A stretch of 64,000 nt of DNA from Peribacillus faecalis (GCF_014712675.1 NZ_JACXSI010000002.1:40240-104239); one strand, 5' to 3'; shown: positions 1-8,015, counted from the first letter of the stretch. The notes: generated from the letters alone by a model not told the origin. Numbers and translations: made by a program.

Positions 1-328
1 GCAGTTCTTCAACAGCATCCGTTACCATCGAAATTAGTTTTTCTTCATCTTCAAATTCAATTGTTTTATCGCGAAGACCCATCATTCGCAAATCTTGGAT
101 ACCCATTTCAGCTGCGGCATTCTGTAATTCTTTCTTTCGAATGCCGGGAAGTGACTCGCGCGTCGCGAACGGCGGGTTTCCAAGGTTTCGTCCCATTTCT
201 CCTAAGGTAAGACACATATACGTGACGGGTATTCCTTTTTTTGTATAAGCTGCGATTGTGCCGGAAACACCGAATGCTTCATCATCCGGATGAGGGAAAA
301 TAACAAGAACATGGCTTTCTTTCTTCAT
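1..328 (-). CDS. bshB2: Bacillithiol biosynthesis deacetylase BshB2 (partial)
   Basis: This is the N-terminal part of a LmbE/PIG-L family zinc deacetylase; the C-terminus lies beyond the left edge. The visible protein starts MKKESHVLVIFPHPDDEAFG. The PHPDDE motif is the zinc-binding and catalytic motif of the family. BshB enzymes deacetylate N-acetylglucosaminyl-malate during synthesis of bacillithiol, the main low-molecular-weight thiol of Bacillus. A GAGCTC-rich region precedes the ATG at 328. It is downstream of yojF on the same strand, the same pairing as yojF-yojG in B. subtilis, which supports BshB2 over BshB1. A 120-bp gap between the two genes carries a repeat-family dyad. Confidence 0.88.
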   Translation of the reverse strand, partial: MKKESHVLVIFPHPDDEAFGVSGTIAAYTKKGIPVTYMCLTLGEMGRNLGNPPFATRESLPGIRKKELQNAAAEMGIQDLRMMGLRDKTIEFEDEEKLISMVTDAVEEL

Positions 329-371
329 TGGAATGAGCTCCTTTCTATTCTGAAAAGATTTAAATTTAAAT

Positions 372-447
372 AGTTGTCTAACCTTTTTCATCGAGATGAA
401 TCTAAGTAGCATTTTCATGAAGAAAAAGGACCCGTAACGGTTTTTCT
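372..447. repeat. Short copy of intergenic repeat family with terminal dyad
   Basis: A GTCTAACC start is joined directly to the end module (TCATCGAGATGAATCTAAG...) and the terminal dyad at 422-447 (AAAAAGGACCCGTAACGGTTTTTC). It lies between yojF and bshB2, ending at the yojF stop codon. On the minus strand the dyad followed by its T-rich side could terminate or attenuate transcription between the two genes. The CCCG in place of ACCG marks a degenerate copy. Confidence 0.75.
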
Positions 448-795
448 TTATTCAAAAGGCGTCGGACTGATTTGCAGGGCAACAGCCAATTTGCCGTCTC
501 CATCCAAACCTGCCAGCAGCAGCCTATTATGATTGTCAATTTCGTAGTGGTTGATACCTTCAGCGTAAATCCAGCCGATTGGCAGTTTCAGGCCCACACG
601 GTAAGGATCTTCTCCGGCAATTTTGCCGTGTTCAAACTGAACGCGCGCATTTCGAATATAAGCACCCGTAGAGTAGGCACCACCACCGAAGTGTGAAGCA
701 TAAGCTCCGTTTGTCGTTTCTAAATGAATATAGACGTCCTGATTTTGGAATGCATTAATAGCTTTTTGGACATCAGATACAATAATCGGCTTCAT
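448..795 (-). CDS. yojF: YojF family protein (DUF1806)
   Basis: A 115-residue protein of the YojF/DUF1806 family, a small family whose function I do not know. It has conserved-looking blocks such as HLETTNGAY near residue 24 and PIGWIYAEG near residue 72. There is no signal peptide or membrane segment, so it should be cytoplasmic. GGGGAGG stands 8 bases before the ATG. Its regular pairing with the bacillithiol deacetylase gene suggests a link to thiol metabolism, but that is inference from context only. The length matches the B. subtilis protein. Confidence 0.85.
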   Translation of the reverse strand: MKPIIVSDVQKAINAFQNQDVYIHLETTNGAYASHFGGGAYSTGAYIRNARVQFEHGKIAGEDPYRVGLKLPIGWIYAEGINHYEIDNHNRLLLAGLDGDGKLAVALQISPTPFE

Positions 796-903
796 ATAAA
801 CATCCTCCCCGTTAAAAAGTGCTTTCTTATAGCTTACTAAAAAGACAGTTATAATGCGAAAAGAAAATCTCGATATATATTTGTGAAGCTGACAAAAAGA
901 GAA

Positions 904-935
904 AAGGGTTTCCGGAGGAATTCCGGTAAACCCTT
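904..935 (-). terminator. Terminator of pdxK
   Basis: Inverted repeat AAGGGTTT-CCGGA / TTCCGG-TAAACCCTT just beyond the pdxK stop. On the minus strand it is followed by a TTTTCTCTTTTT tract. Confidence 0.8.
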
Positions 936-939
936 AAAA

Positions 940-1758
940 TTATTTGCCAGCTTTATATAATTTATAGGCGCCATGCATTGTTGGGCCAACATATTCGTTT
1001 AGTTTCCATGAATGGCGAATCGCCTCTGTGATGAAGTCCTTTGCTACAGAAATAGCTTCCTTCACATCTTTTCCAAGTGCTAATTCCGCTGCGATTGCCG
1101 CTGCGAAAGTGCAGCCGGCGCCATGCGTATATGTAGTCGGAATCAGGTCGTTCTCAATAATGATATGCTCGTTTCCGTCATACACAAGGTCAATCGCTTT
1201 GTCATTGCCGTGCAACTTGCTTCCTCCCTTGATGATGACATACGGAACGCCTAAAGCATGAATTTTTTCAGCTGCTTTTTTCATTTGATCGATTGTTGTG
1301 ATTGTTTGCATTCCTGCTAATTGGGACGCTTCGAACAAGTTCGGTGTTGTCACAGTCGCTAATGGGAGCAGTGAATTTCTATAGGCAATTGTATGCTCTG
1401 GGAATAATACTTCATCTTCACCTTTACATACCATAACTGGGTCAACAACGACATTTTTTAAGTTGTATTCTTTAATTTTTTTTGCCGCTAGTTCAATGAT
1501 TTCAACTGAGCCTAGCATGCCTGTTTTCAAAGCATCAACCCCAACAGATAAAATTGTTTCTAGTTGTGCTTCAACCACATCTACACTTTGCGGAAAAACT
1601 TGATGATGCCAATTATTCTTAGGGTCCATTGCTACGATGGTCGTAAGTGCAGTCATACCGTATACGCCCAGTTCTTGGAATGTTTTCAAATCAGCTTGGA
1701 TACCTGCACCGCCGCTGGAATCAGAACCAGCAATGGTTAATGCTTTTTTCATTGTCAT
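940..1758 (-). CDS. pdxK: Pyridoxine/pyridoxal kinase (ThiD-like family)
   Basis: A 272-residue ribokinase-fold kinase very close to B. subtilis PdxK. It phosphorylates pyridoxine, pyridoxal or pyridoxamine in vitamin B6 salvage. The related ThiD enzymes phosphorylate hydroxymethylpyrimidine, and dual activity is possible. AGSDSSGGAGIQAD near residue 9 is the substrate-binding region. VVDPVMVCKG near residue 105 and the THGAGCTFAAA anion-hole/catalytic motif near residue 210 are intact, with a Cys in the GAGC motif as in Bacillus PdxK. AGGAGG lies 6 bases before the ATG at 1758. It is divergent from the glycosylase gene, sharing an AT-rich spacer of about 170 bp. Confidence 0.92.
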   Translation of the reverse strand: MTMKKALTIAGSDSSGGAGIQADLKTFQELGVYGMTALTTIVAMDPKNNWHHQVFPQSVDVVEAQLETILSVGVDALKTGMLGSVEIIELAAKKIKEYNLKNVVVDPVMVCKGEDEVLFPEHTIAYRNSLLPLATVTTPNLFEASQLAGMQTITTIDQMKKAAEKIHALGVPYVIIKGGSKLHGNDKAIDLVYDGNEHIIIENDLIPTTYTHGAGCTFAAAIAAELALGKDVKEAISVAKDFITEAIRHSWKLNEYVGPTMHGAYKLYKAGK

Positions 1759-1931
1759 GATAATCCTCCTAAAAGTAGTAGAGCAATAATTACAGAATTC
1801 GATAATTTTCGCTTTTATCTTTTATAAGAATATAATAATCTTGATGATAATTACAATATTTGAATTGAATCAACGAAATAAGTCTAGCACATTTTTATAT
1901 AAAAAATATCACTAATAAAAAGGGGAAGAAC

Positions 1932-2648
1932 ATGATAGTACCTAATAACGTCCATCTGTCATGGCAAGGATTTCTGACAGATGAAATCAGACAAGAACTG
2001 CAAGGGATTGAAAAACAAATCGGAGAAAATTACAATCCGAGCAATAGCGAACAAATATTACGATTCCTGACGACAGACCTTGAAAAGGTGAGAGTTATAT
2101 GGTTGGGGCAGGATGTATATCCGATGAAGGGCGTTGCAACCGGTAGGTCGTTCGAAGTAGGAACACTTGAAAACTGGCAACAGCCTTTTAAGCAAGTATC
2201 CATGAAAAATATTATTCGTTTAATCCATAAAGAATATAACAATATCCAATCCTATAATGAGATTAAATCGTATGAGGAGATCAAGAAAGAGATTGCATCC
2301 GGTACATTTCAGCTGCAAACCCCTAAGAAATGGTTTGATGCACTTGAAGAGCAAGGTGTTCTATTTCTGAATACATCCTTCACGTGTGAAACGGGAAAAC
2401 CGAATAGTCATAAGGAAATTTGGGCTCATTTTTCAAAATGTGTGCTGTTGTACATTTCGAAAGTTAACCCTGACATAATATGGTTCTTGTGGGGTAAGGA
2501 AGCAATGGGGAATAAACCCTTTATAGAGCAAGGCGTATTCTACGAAAGTCGACATCCAATGATGTGCAGTGTTAAATATGAGAATGATTTTCTGAAATTC
2601 GACGGCTTTAGGAAAACGATGAATATAATCAATTGGTTAGGTATTTGA
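1932..2648 (+). CDS. Divergent family 1 uracil-DNA glycosylase
   Basis: A 238-residue protein with the UNG fold signature. LGQDVYP near residue 58 replaces the canonical GQDPYH, and GRSFEV provides the stacking Phe. VLFLNTSFTC near residue 145 carries the uracil-binding Asn, and a shortened HPMMCS near residue 215 replaces the HPSPLS leucine loop. The general-base Asp, the Tyr that excludes thymine, and the Phe, Asn and His are all kept, so removal of uracil from DNA is likely. The loop residues differ strongly from housekeeping UNG. It sits where B. subtilis has ung, between pdxK and ywdI. It may be a replaced or very divergent ung, so I leave the symbol blank. GGGGAAGAAC precedes the ATG. 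Confidence 0.75.
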   Translation: MIVPNNVHLSWQGFLTDEIRQELQGIEKQIGENYNPSNSEQILRFLTTDLEKVRVIWLGQDVYPMKGVATGRSFEVGTLENWQQPFKQVSMKNIIRLIHKEYNNIQSYNEIKSYEEIKKEIASGTFQLQTPKKWFDALEEQGVLFLNTSFTCETGKPNSHKEIWAHFSKCVLLYISKVNPDIIWFLWGKEAMGNKPFIEQGVFYESRHPMMCSVKYENDFLKFDGFRKTMNIINWLGI

Positions 2649-2659
2649 ATATTCGACAA

Positions 2660-2675
2660 TGTTCCACGTGAAACG
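2660..2675. other. parS-like ParB/Spo0J binding site
   Basis: TGTTCCACGTGAAACG matches the B. subtilis parS consensus TGTTCCACGTGAAACA at 15 of 16 positions. It lies intergenic, 12 bp after the glycosylase stop. ParB (Spo0J) loads at such sites, and parS sites cluster around the origin. No parAB genes are in the window. Confidence 0.85.
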
Positions 2676-2706
2676 TTAATTTTTGACAGCAAATAGGGGT
2701 AATGAT

Positions 2707-2877
2707 ATGGAACAAAGGGTGAATTGTATGCAGTGTAAGCATTTTTTTGTCACATGGGATAATAATGCTCCTAAAGGTTGTAAGGCATTCGGGTTTAAAT
2801 CCTCTATAATTCCTTCAATAGTAGTGAAGCGGTCCTCGGGGGAAGTTTGTCTGAAATATGAAAAGAAACGTCGGTAA
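2707..2877 (+). CDS. Small four-cysteine conserved protein
   Basis: A 56-residue protein with CMQCKHF near residue 8, a third Cys in PKGCKAFGFK and a fourth near the C-terminus (GEVCLKYEKK). The spacing suggests a small zinc-binding module, but this is not proven. AGGGG sits 7 bases before the ATG at 2707; an upstream in-frame TTG at 2683 has no such site. Similar short proteins occur in other Bacillus genomes and I recall some being labelled uracil-DNA glycosylase, probably because of a neighbouring gene. Nothing in this sequence supports an enzyme activity. The parS-like site lies just upstream. Confidence 0.7.
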   Translation: MEQRVNCMQCKHFFVTWDNNAPKGCKAFGFKSSIIPSIVVKRSSGEVCLKYEKKRR

Positions 2878-2958
2878 AGGTTTGGGAGAAGTGCAAAAAT
2901 TCCGTCTGTGGTAAAATTATAAAGAAATTATTGCTAGTATCTAAAGGAGTGAAAATAC

Positions 2959-3219
2959 TTGAATATCCCATCAAGTAAAGTATTAGAGAAAATGGGGGAA
3001 CTTGTAGCAAAAGCGCAGGCAACTGAAACAGAAGAGCAGCGGAATGGCTATGTCATAGCCATAAAAACCTTATGTGATCTGCTCATTCAAGATGATGATA
3101 TGAAGGAAGAAACATTCTCGCAGAAAGAGCTGACATCTTCAACAGTTTTTTCTGAAAGTGATTTGCAAAGAAAGCTGTCTGTCGATGACGCAAATGGCAC
3201 ATCTCTATTAGATTTTTAA
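2959..3219 (+). CDS. ywdI: YwdI family protein
   Basis: An 86-residue protein of unknown function. It starts MNIPSSKVLEKMGELV and is followed by a helix-rich stretch (IAIKTLCDLL). The C-terminal half is rich in Ser, Asp and Glu and probably disordered. AAAGGAGTG lies upstream of a TTG start at 2959. Order and size match B. subtilis ywdI, which lies between ung and ywdK. Function cannot be inferred. Confidence 0.75.
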   Translation: MNIPSSKVLEKMGELVAKAQATETEEQRNGYVIAIKTLCDLLIQDDDMKEETFSQKELTSSTVFSESDLQRKLSVDDANGTSLLDF

Positions 3220-3298
3220 TTCCGTTCCTGATTTATATTGAAATCGGAGAGCGATTTATAATTGTAATTATTTCGCTATAAAGAAAAGAGGGAGTAGG

Positions 3299-3670
3299 AT
3301 GAAGTTATTTATTACTTTAGGGGCGGTTAATGGCTTTTTAGCAGTTGCTCTAGGTGCATTTGGTGCACATATGCTAGAAGGGAGAATTCCGGAGAAGTAT
3401 ATCGCTACATGGGAAACAGCTGTGCAGTATCAAATGTTTCATGCAGTCGGTTTGTTAGTGATTGGGTTGTTGGCGTGGAAATTGGGGACTCTTCCAGCTA
3501 TAAATTGTTCGGGCTATTTGATGTTAGCCGGAATTATCTTTTTTTCAGGAAGTTTATACACTTTAAGTGTAACGCAAATTTCTATTTTAGGAGCCATTAC
3601 ACCAATAGGCGGAGTTCTTTTTCTAGCTTCGTGGGTTATGATGATTGTTGCCGTTTTCAAATATGCATAA
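3299..3670 (+). CDS. ywdK: DUF423 membrane protein YwdK
   Basis: A 123-residue integral membrane protein of the DUF423 family. Four hydrophobic segments can be seen at about residues 5-22, 45-65, 70-90 and 96-118. The GAFGAHML motif near residue 20 and WETAVQYQMFHA near residue 40 are typical of the family. GAGGGAGTAGG stands just upstream of the ATG. The function of the family is not known to me. It ends before a bidirectional terminator shared with gerQ. Confidence 0.85.
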   Translation: MKLFITLGAVNGFLAVALGAFGAHMLEGRIPEKYIATWETAVQYQMFHAVGLLVIGLLAWKLGTLPAINCSGYLMLAGIIFFSGSLYTLSVTQISILGAITPIGGVLFLASWVMMIVAVFKYA

Positions 3671-3675
3671 AGGTT

Positions 3676-3730
3676 AAGAGGGTGCTAGTCTCCCGATGGT
3701 CAAAAGTCATGGGAAGATAACACCCTTTTA
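3676..3730. terminator. Bidirectional terminator between ywdK and gerQ
   Basis: AGGGTG...TCTCCC-GATG pairs with CATGGGA...CACCC, followed by TTTTATTTA. It separates the convergent ywdK (+) and gerQ (-). Confidence 0.7.
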
Positions 3731-3737
3731 TTTATGC

Positions 3738-4340
3738 TTAGGAAGTCTGAATCGGCTCATTAAAGGTAATATAATCGATATAGACCATTAATAATACATA
3801 ATAAGTGTTTGTTTCCGGATCTAATAGAATAATGTGGTCTCTTCCTGATGCTATGATGTTTCCTCTTACAGTCATGTTTGGATTTGCAGAGTGTGCACTG
3901 AAAGTCAAATGGACAGTAGCAAGATTTCCTTTGTTTAATCGAATAATATTTTCGAGATAAGCATGCTGAATCTCAAGCATTCCTGGTACATTAGCAGCTG
4001 GATTGGCACCTAGTACCACTTTATTAGAGGCTGGACTAAATTGGCTCGTGGCAGACGGATTGGCACCTAGTACTACTTTATTAGTGGCTGGATCAAATTG
4101 GCCCATGGATGTAGGAATAAGAGGTCCGCCTGAAGCTTCTAATGGGCCTCCCATGTATGTTTGCATAGGTTGTTGTGGCATCTGTTGCATTGATTGTGGC
4201 ATCTGCTGTTGAGGGTAGGTGCCGAAATTAGGTTGTTGCCCGCTCTGTTGCGTTTGTGCGTATTGCGGTACTCCCCCTTGTTGTGTCGTATAGCCGTAAT
4301 TGCTATACGGATTAGGGTTTTTGGAATTCATTTGATCCAT
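3738..4340 (-). CDS. gerQ: Spore coat/germination protein GerQ
   Basis: A 200-residue GerQ protein. The first 80 residues are low complexity, rich in Gln, Pro and Tyr. The C-terminal 85 residues (EIQHAYLENIIRLNKGN to ITFNEPIQTS) form the conserved GerQ domain. GerQ sits in the spore coat, is cross-linked by transglutaminase and is needed for localisation of the cortex hydrolase CwlJ; here cwlJ is the upstream gene in the same operon, 72 bp away. Residues 81-99 and 100-118 are a tandem 19-residue repeat (QFDPATNKVVLGANPSATS / QFSPASNKVVLGANPAANV). GGAGG lies 9 bases before the ATG. The Gln and Lys residues may be cross-linking sites. Confidence 0.93.
   Translation of the reverse strand: MDQMNSKNPNPYSNYGYTTQQGGVPQYAQTQQSGQQPNFGTYPQQQMPQSMQQMPQQPMQTYMGGPLEASGGPLIPTSMGQFDPATNKVVLGANPSATSQFSPASNKVVLGANPAANVPGMLEIQHAYLENIIRLNKGNLATVHLTFSAHSANPNMTVRGNIIASGRDHIILLDPETNTYYVLLMVYIDYITFNEPIQTS
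3987..4100 (-). repeat. 57-bp tandem duplication inside gerQ
   Basis: Two adjacent 57-bp units (4044-4100 and 3987-4043) encode near-identical 19-residue blocks of GerQ. The frame is preserved. Confidence 0.85.
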
Positions 4341-4412
4341 GTGGACATACCTCCATTTTTATAAATTAATAATGTGGAATGACAATGCGGTCGTTCATCT
4401 AATCAGGTACTA

Positions 4413-4847
4413 TTAGATCGAATAAACGGCTGGACATTCGTCACCGGTTGGCTCAAAGAAACAATGATTTCTATATACACCTGAATTCGGTTGATCGTAC
4501 CATGAATCAGGACAATCACCGGGTGTGGGGGGCCTGAAAAACCATAAAGCATACGTTGCCGGCCAAAATCTTTCGCCCTCTAGAACTCTGCGTGCCTGTT
4601 TAATATCTACATCTCTTGCCCTTTGATAAAAATAACCTTTTTGAGTTGCCTCGAAACCGCCTGGATTTTGGAATACCATCTGATTAATCGTACGGATATT
4701 TTTGAAATCAAGACAATCTGCTGCTACACGATTAACACCGACATTGCCGACGAGGAGCATACCTAGGGTGCCTTCTCCTTCAGCTTCTGCTCTCATTAGC
4801 CGTGCCAATAGTGCTACATCATTCTCTGTGTAAGGGATTCTTCCCAT
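4413..4847 (-). CDS. cwlJ: Spore cortex-lytic enzyme CwlJ
   Basis: A 144-residue cell wall hydrolase of the CwlJ/SleB catalytic family. It degrades the muramic-lactam cortex peptidoglycan during germination. The motif LARLMRAEAEGEG near residue 13 contains the catalytic Glu; MLLVGNVGVNR and FQNPGGFEAT follow. There is no signal peptide, as expected for CwlJ, which is made in the mother cell and held in the coat. AAGGGGTGA lies about 6 bases before the ATG at 4847; an upstream in-frame ATG at 4871 lacks a site. It is upstream of gerQ in a two-gene operon, as in the B. cereus group. Confidence 0.92.
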   Translation of the reverse strand: MGRIPYTENDVALLARLMRAEAEGEGTLGMLLVGNVGVNRVAADCLDFKNIRTINQMVFQNPGGFEATQKGYFYQRARDVDIKQARRVLEGERFWPATYALWFFRPPTPGDCPDSWYDQPNSGVYRNHCFFEPTGDECPAVYSI

Positions 4848-4965
4848 TACTTTCACCCCTTTGAAGTACATTCTTGTGGTATGGTAAAAGTTGATTTTAA
4901 CTGTTGTTTGATTGATTTAAGCTATTACTATTTCATGTGTATGATACGAGCGAAAAAATATGCAA

Positions 4966-4995
4966 AAAACTCTTGCCGGACATGGCAAGAGTTTT
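4966..4995 (-). terminator. Terminator of hemQ
   Basis: Perfect 12-bp stem AAAACTCTTGCC / GGCAAGAGTTTT with a 6-base loop, followed on the minus strand by TTTGC. It lies 17 bp past the hemQ stop. Confidence 0.85.
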
Positions 4996-5012
4996 AAGTA
5001 AGTATATAGTGA

Positions 5013-5756
5013 TTAAACATGCAAAAATGTGCTGACTTTATCTTCTTCTAAAATATTTCCGACAAAAAATTCGCCAAATTCTCCATAACGTGCGCTTACT
5101 TCATCGAATCGCATTTCATACACAAGCTTCTTAAATTGCAGAACGTCATCAGCGAATAAAGTAACGCCCCACTCGTAATCATCAAAGCCAACTGAACCGG
5201 TAATGATTTGTTTGACTAATCCGGCATATTTGCGTCCGACCATACCGTGAGAACGCATCAGTTCTTTACGAGTATCCATAGGAAGCATGTACCAGTTGTC
5301 TTCACCTTGACGGCGTTTATCCATCGGGTAGAAACATACATGCTGCTTTTTCGGTAAAATTGGATACAGACGAGCTAAAATTTCCGGACTTTGATAAGGA
5401 TCTTTATCAGCCGGTAAATAGTTGCTGAGTTCTACTACAGAAACGTATGAATGAGCCGGAATAGTAAACTCAGCTAATTTTGATTTATTGAATTCCGTTT
5501 CAATTTCATTAAGCTCTTTCATTGTCGGACGCAGAATCATCATCATAAAATCGGCTTTTTGGCCAACGATTGTATAAAGCGCATGCGAGCCTTGTTTCTC
5601 TTCTTCAGTTTTATTCCACTTTTCTACCAATGCTAAAAATTCAGAAATTGCTTCTTGGCGTTCTTCGTTAGAAAGCATTTTCCAAGTTGTCCAATCAATG
5701 GTGCGGAAATCATGTAAACAATACCATCCATCAAGTGTTTGTGCTGCTTCACTCAT
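5013..5756 (-). CDS. hemQ: Coproheme decarboxylase HemQ
   Basis: A 247-residue chlorite dismutase-family protein. HemQ converts iron-coproporphyrin III to heme b by two H2O2-dependent decarboxylations, the last step of the Gram-positive heme pathway. YPMDKRR holds the radical-forming Tyr143 and Lys147, and [10 protein letters not shown] holds the proximal His170. All match the residues known in Geobacillus HemQ. GGGAGTGATTTTG precedes the ATG at 5756; an in-frame ATG at 5792 lacks a good site. It is divergent from pta, as in B. subtilis (ywfI-pta). Confidence 0.95.
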   Translation of the reverse strand: MSEAAQTLDGWYCLHDFRTIDWTTWKMLSNEERQEAISEFLALVEKWNKTEEEKQGSHALYTIVGQKADFMMMILRPTMKELNEIETEFNKSKLAEFTIPAHSYVSVVELSNYLPADKDPYQSPEILARLYPILPKKQHVCFYPMDKRRQGEDNWYMLPMDTRKELMRSHGMVGRKYAGLVKQIITGSVGFDDYEWGVTLFADDVLQFKKLVYEMRFDEVSARYGEFGEFFVGNILEEDKVSTFLHV

Positions 5757-5910
5757 CAAAATCACTCCCATGTATCCTTCTATTTTCAACAATACTATAT
5801 CATATTCTAAAAAAAAGAGAGGCTACGGAAGTCCGGCTGACGCTAAAATTTCAAAATTAAAATTAGATTACTTTATTTTTAAAATACTCCTGAGCAGTAA
5901 ATAATAGTGG

Positions 5911-5916
5911 TATACT
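5911..5916 (+). promoter_or_regulatory. Candidate extended -10 promoter for pta
   Basis: TGGTATACT has an extended TGN and a near-consensus TATACT at 5911-5916. The -35 region is weak. It lies about 130 bp before the pta start. Confidence 0.4.
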
Positions 5917-6044
5917 AATATGAGGTATTTTAGTTGTAACAGAAAATAGGCGCTTAAAGCGTCTCTTTGTCGTACTTTAAATAGAAATATTTCTTATTAC
6001 AGAGTATGCTAACTATATAGAGAAAAATGAAGGAGGCTTTTTTA

Positions 6045-7016
6045 GTGAGTGATTTATTTACATCATTGAAAGAAAAACTAGCAGGAAAAGATATTAAAAT
6101 CGTTTTTCCAGAAGGAATGGATGAGCGTATTTTGACATCTGCAAGCAGATTGGCTGAAGAGCAAATCGTAAAACCGATTTTAGTCGGTAATGCAGAAGAT
6201 ATTCAAGGGAAAGCAAATGAATTAAACCTTTCACTTAATAATGTTGATATATATGACCCAATGCACTTCGAAGGAATGGATGAGCTAATCAATGCTTTCG
6301 TTGAACGACGCAACGGAAAAGTGACGCATGAAGATGCAGCGAAAATTCTTTTGGATGAAAACTACTTCGGTACAATGCTTGTTTACTTAAATAAAGCTGA
6401 CGGACTTGTAAGCGGTGCAGCGCATTCTACAGCGGACACGGTACGTCCGGCATTGCAGATTATTAAAACAAAACCAGGTATCAAGAAAACTTCAGGCGTA
6501 TTTATCATGGTTCGCGAAGAAGAAAAATACGTGTTTGCTGACTGTGCAATCAATATCGCCCCTGATAGTCAAGACTTAGCGGAAATTGCAGTGGAAAGTG
6601 CTAAGACTGCTCAAATGTTCGGCATGGAGCCGCGTGTAGCAATGCTAAGCTTCTCTACAAAAGGCTCAGCAGTATCACCTGAAACAACGAAAGTATCTGA
6701 TGCTGTTGCGATAGCAAAAGAACTTGAGCCTACATTATTAGTGGATGGAGAATTCCAATTCGACGCAGCGTTCGTTCCTTCTGTTGCAGCAAGTAAGGCA
6801 CCTAACTCAGACATTAAAGGTGATGCAAACGTATTTGTATTCCCAAGTCTTGAAGCAGGCAACATCGGCTACAAAATCGCACAACGTCTAGGAAACTTTG
6901 AAGCTGTTGGTCCAATTCTTCAAGGTTTAAATCAGCCAGTAAACGATCTTTCTCGCGGGTGTAACGCAGAAGATGTATATAAATTAGCGATTATTACAGC
7001 AGGACAAGCACTATAA
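6045..7016 (+). CDS. pta: Phosphate acetyltransferase
   Basis: A 323-residue Pta, full length for the short Bacillus type. It interconverts acetyl-CoA and acetyl phosphate in overflow metabolism with acetate kinase, which is not in this window. Family motifs are intact: VFPEGMDERIL near residue 18, GLVSGAAHSTADTVRPALQII near 115, MLSFSTKGSA near 201 and VFPSLEAGNIGYK near 265. The start is GTG at 6045 with AAGGAGG 8 bases upstream; the ATG at 6027 overlaps the ribosome site. lipL follows after 35 bp. Confidence 0.96.
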   Translation: MSDLFTSLKEKLAGKDIKIVFPEGMDERILTSASRLAEEQIVKPILVGNAEDIQGKANELNLSLNNVDIYDPMHFEGMDELINAFVERRNGKVTHEDAAKILLDENYFGTMLVYLNKADGLVSGAAHSTADTVRPALQIIKTKPGIKKTSGVFIMVREEEKYVFADCAINIAPDSQDLAEIAVESAKTAQMFGMEPRVAMLSFSTKGSAVSPETTKVSDAVAIAKELEPTLLVDGEFQFDAAFVPSVAASKAPNSDIKGDANVFVFPSLEAGNIGYKIAQRLGNFEAVGPILQGLNQPVNDLSRGCNAEDVYKLAIITAGQAL

Positions 7017-7051
7017 TATAGTGTACATACGAGCAAAAGGGGGATAAGGCT

Positions 7052-7897
7052 ATGAGTGGAGATCATTCTTTACTGCGTCAAAAGATGTGGAGATTCATTA
7101 ATCACACTTCTGAAGGCTCTTCTTTCTCTGCTGTACAGTCATTTGCAATTGATGACACTCTCTGTCAGTCAGTCGGAACGGGAGAGTCATCAGCAGTTGC
7201 AAGAGCATGGATACATGAACAAACAGTCGTGCTTGGCATACAAGACAGCAGAATGCCTTTTCTTGAGAGCGGCATTTCCTATTTGCACTCTCAAGGCTAT
7301 CAGGCAATTGTCCGCAATTCAGGCGGCTTAGCAGTGGTGCTTGATAAAGGGGTTCTGAATTTGACACTTGTATTCTCTGAAAAAGAGCATCGTATCTCCA
7401 TTAATCAAGGATATGAGGCAATGGTCGAATTCATCCGGAATATGTTCAAAGACTATGGAGCAAAGATTGAAGCAAAGGAAATCGTGGGGTCGTACTGCCC
7501 GGGAAGTTATGATTTGAGTATCGGCGGCAAAAAATTTGCTGGCATTTCTCAAAGAAGAGTTCGAAATGGAGTGGCAGTGCAAATTTATCTGTGCATAAAT
7601 GAAAGCGGTTCAAAAAGAGCGGCGATGATTAAAGAGTTTTACAGACTAGCAAAAGGCGGGCAAGAAACTAAGTTTCAGTATCCGGACATACATCCGGAAG
7701 TAATGGCGTCGCTCACTGAATTGTTGCAAGATCAGCTCACGGTTGAAGATGTGATGGTGCGAATCCGAAATACAGCGCAATTATACGGAGAATCTGTTGA
7801 AACGTCTAAACTAACAGCGGCAGAAGAAGAACAGTATACGATCTACTTCAATAGAATGATTGAGCGAAACGCGAAGCTGACGAGATCTGCTGAGTAA
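7052..7897 (+). CDS. lipL: Octanoyl-[GcvH]:protein N-octanoyltransferase LipL
   Basis: A 281-residue cofactor transferase of the BPL/LplA/LipB fold. In Bacillus LipL moves octanoyl groups from GcvH to the E2 subunits of 2-oxoacid dehydrogenases by amidotransfer. GSYCPGSYDL contains the expected catalytic Cys149, and IGGKKFAGISQRR has the substrate-binding Lys. RNSGGLAVVLDKGVLN near residue 88 is the conserved lipoyl-pocket loop. It sits after pta, as in B. subtilis (ywfL). GGGGGATAAGGCT precedes the ATG. A strong terminator shared with rsfA follows. Confidence 0.93.
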   Translation: MSGDHSLLRQKMWRFINHTSEGSSFSAVQSFAIDDTLCQSVGTGESSAVARAWIHEQTVVLGIQDSRMPFLESGISYLHSQGYQAIVRNSGGLAVVLDKGVLNLTLVFSEKEHRISINQGYEAMVEFIRNMFKDYGAKIEAKEIVGSYCPGSYDLSIGGKKFAGISQRRVRNGVAVQIYLCINESGSKRAAMIKEFYRLAKGGQETKFQYPDIHPEVMASLTELLQDQLTVEDVMVRIRNTAQLYGESVETSKLTAAEEEQYTIYFNRMIERNAKLTRSAE

Positions 7898-7925
7898 ATT
7901 GTGCTTCCGGATTAAGCGCAAATAA

Positions 7926-7977
7926 AATAGAAAGGCTGACGGACTAATAAACAAGCACCGTCAGCCTCTTCTATTAT
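7926..7977. terminator. Bidirectional terminator lipL/rsfA
   Basis: AATAGAAAGGCTGACGG pairs with CCGTCAGCCTCTTCTATT around a 15-base loop. Confidence 0.8.
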
Positions 7978-8015
7978 AGATAAAGATTGTTATTGCCGCC
8001 CTCAAATATTTATAG

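Noticed and set aside
5948-5966. Small palindrome CGCTTAAAGCG upstream of pta as a CcpA cre site
   Set aside because: Does not fit the cre consensus TGWAANCGNTNWCA.
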